A stretch of 64,000 bases of DNA from Chelydra serpentina. Taxonomy: Eukaryota; Chordata; Testudines; Chelydridae. Shown here piece by piece: positions 62,723 to 64,000 of the stretch. The notes under the pieces are model-generated. The model did not search any database. It saw only the letters and a list, made by a program, of their open reading frames with translations, and was not told the DNA's origin. Location: assembly GCA_037349315.1 (NCBI GenBank), contig JBAIAC010000007.1:5828001-5892000 (forward strand), written 5' to 3'. A program made the position numbers and the translations under genes. Each line of letters begins with the position of its first letter. Within the stretch, counting starts at the first letter, position 1.

Positions 62723-64000
62723 GTATTGGTCTAAATGCCTAAGAATTGGTGTTAGTTTGATAAGTAGATATTAATACATTAATGTTCAATTACTATAAAA
62801 TGATCTAATGTAGTATTCCTTTGTTGTTAAAGAAAGTAGGCCCACTAATAAACAGAAAAAAGAACTAAATTGCGACTTCTGAGCTGGGTGTGTTTTAATT
62901 AATTTATTTATTATTAACAAAATCTTTAACGAGGTATAGATTGTTAATTTCCTTCCATCCCTGAGTAAGGGGTGGTGCATAGCTGTGCCCACCCCAGGAA
63001 CAGCATAGGGAAAGAATTGTGACTCTTTTGGGGCGGGGGGAGGGGGAGGAAGTAATCTGCTGTTGGCCCATACCAGTAGCACATTGCTTCTCCATCCAGG
63101 CAGGCTCAGCTGTATTAGCTGGCACGTGGCGGAGAAAAGATTTCACCCACTCCTTGCCTCCTCTTTGTCTATTTCCTGTCCACTTGCCTCTGGTGGGGAC
63201 TAGTGGCCCTGTGGATCATCTCACCACCCTGCACACAGACCAACAATACAAGGTAGCTGTGCAAGGGAGTAAGGAGGTGCCTTGTGCTCCCTTACACAGC
63301 AACATAGGCAAGCCACTAATTACTCAGTGAGGTGCTATGGCCTATATTGTGCAGGTCAGACTTTCACTAGATGATCATAATGGCCCCTTCTGGCCTTCAG
63401 ATCTGTGAATCATGATTTTGCCCACGTCGCTTTTCAGGAGTTGTTGTAGAGCACTTAGGAAGTCATGAAGATTGTGTGTGAATTCCAGGCAGAAAACTAT
63501 CCAAAGAATGTTAAGGTTGCAAACTGAAGCACATCATTGCAAGATCACATACTGTTTCTTCCACAGGACCTCAGCCTCATTCAATGCACAGGCTGAACTA
63601 TGTGAACTGAATGAGGCAACTGTTCAATATTTCTTTTTTCCTTAGCTGTTCAGCGTGTGTGTCTGCTTCGTTCACTGCACACCAACCAGCCTCCTCATTG
63701 CATGAGGTGATGTTCCTGCAGACCCCTGCCTCATTCACGACACAGCTCGTTCATCATTCAGCTGAACTCTCATTCTGCCAGTGAATGGGGCAGGGTTCTG
63801 CTCTTCCCCCAATCACTCCTCTTCCCCCCCCCCCAAAGAGCATGTGATCATGTAATTAAAAATTAGTTTGTAATGATTATGCACAAGGAAGTAGAATTAA
63901 GGTTGCTTTGGAGAACCTTAATTTAGGTATTTCTAGATGGAGTGATTCGCTTTGCAGTCATTTGTCCCTCTCTTGTATATTTCAAAAAAAAAGTTTGATA
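62723..64000 (+). other. Start of intron 18, with a CR1/L3 3'-end remnant
   Basis: 63330-63415 (cagtgaggtgctatggcctatattgtgcaggtcagac..agatgatcataatggccccttctggccttcag) is a CR1/L3 3' end on the plus strand. The rest holds a G-rich run near 63030-63050 and a C run near 63824-63834; no exon was found. Confidence 0.6.

Larger units (their letters stand above)
60190..61738 (+). mobile_element. CR1 LINE fragment with two nested insertions
   Basis: Plus-strand CR1: linker/RT start (60200-60479), [20 protein letters not shown] and NLGNYRP (60601-60724), then the palm region from 61240 on ([20 protein letters not shown] at about 61605-61665, followed by a mutated FADD box, FVDIPNW). It is interrupted by a hAT MITE (60480-60592) and an L3-like LINE (60725-61239). 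No intact frame. Confidence 0.85.

Noticed and set aside
1..64000. CRISPR arrays, bacterial operons, phage or plasmid genes
   Set aside because: The intron-exon gene, vertebrate repeats and codon use show eukaryotic nuclear DNA; no direct-repeat/spacer array was found.

Overview
The window is vertebrate nuclear DNA, most likely from a turtle. It carries a multi-exon gene with clean GT-AG introns in AT-rich sequence. The repeat load is dense: CR1 LINEs, a tRNA-headed SINE with a CR1 tail, CORE-SINE (MIR-type) copies, several hAT and PIF/Harbinger-type non-autonomous elements, solo LTRs and a DIRS retrotransposon. This mix suggests a testudine; the species cannot be read from the sequence.

The only host protein-coding gene I can support is TALPID3 (KIAA0586), a basal-body/centriole protein needed for ciliogenesis and Hedgehog signalling. 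It runs on the + strand. A CpG-rich promoter lies at about 2.0-3.2 kb, followed by eighteen coding exons between 3704 and 62722. Exon phases chain without a break and give 949 codons; the remaining 3' exons lie beyond the window. The promoter holds a perfect 14-bp palindromic RFX X-box, as expected of a ciliary gene. TIMM9 may lie divergently upstream, but none of its coding sequence was found.

Layout: 1-3.5 kb upstream repeats and promoter; 3.6-28.4 kb exons 1-9, with introns holding hAT elements, LTRs, SINEs and a broken Harbinger transposase; 30-41.3 kb exons 10-15; 41.3-58.4 kb a 17-kb intron 15 that acts as a transposon sink. That intron holds a CR1 copy with an inverted middle, a nearly intact 6.6-kb DIRS element and a 2.7-kb CR1 nested with a MITE inside an LTR-type repeat. 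From 58.4 to 64 kb come exons 16-18 and a triple-nested CR1/hAT/L3-like cluster.

The most unusual content is mobile DNA. (1) The DIRS element keeps inverted termini, an internal complementary region matching both ends, gag, RT-RNase H plus a Dam-like domain, and a tyrosine recombinase. Only one nonsense codon is seen in each of gag and the recombinase, and gag carries a long RS-rich tract. (2) Two dispersed repeat families carry hammerhead-ribozyme-like cores, and in two places they sit as head-to-head inverted arms. (3) A Harbinger transposase fragment is fused to a CR1 3' tail.
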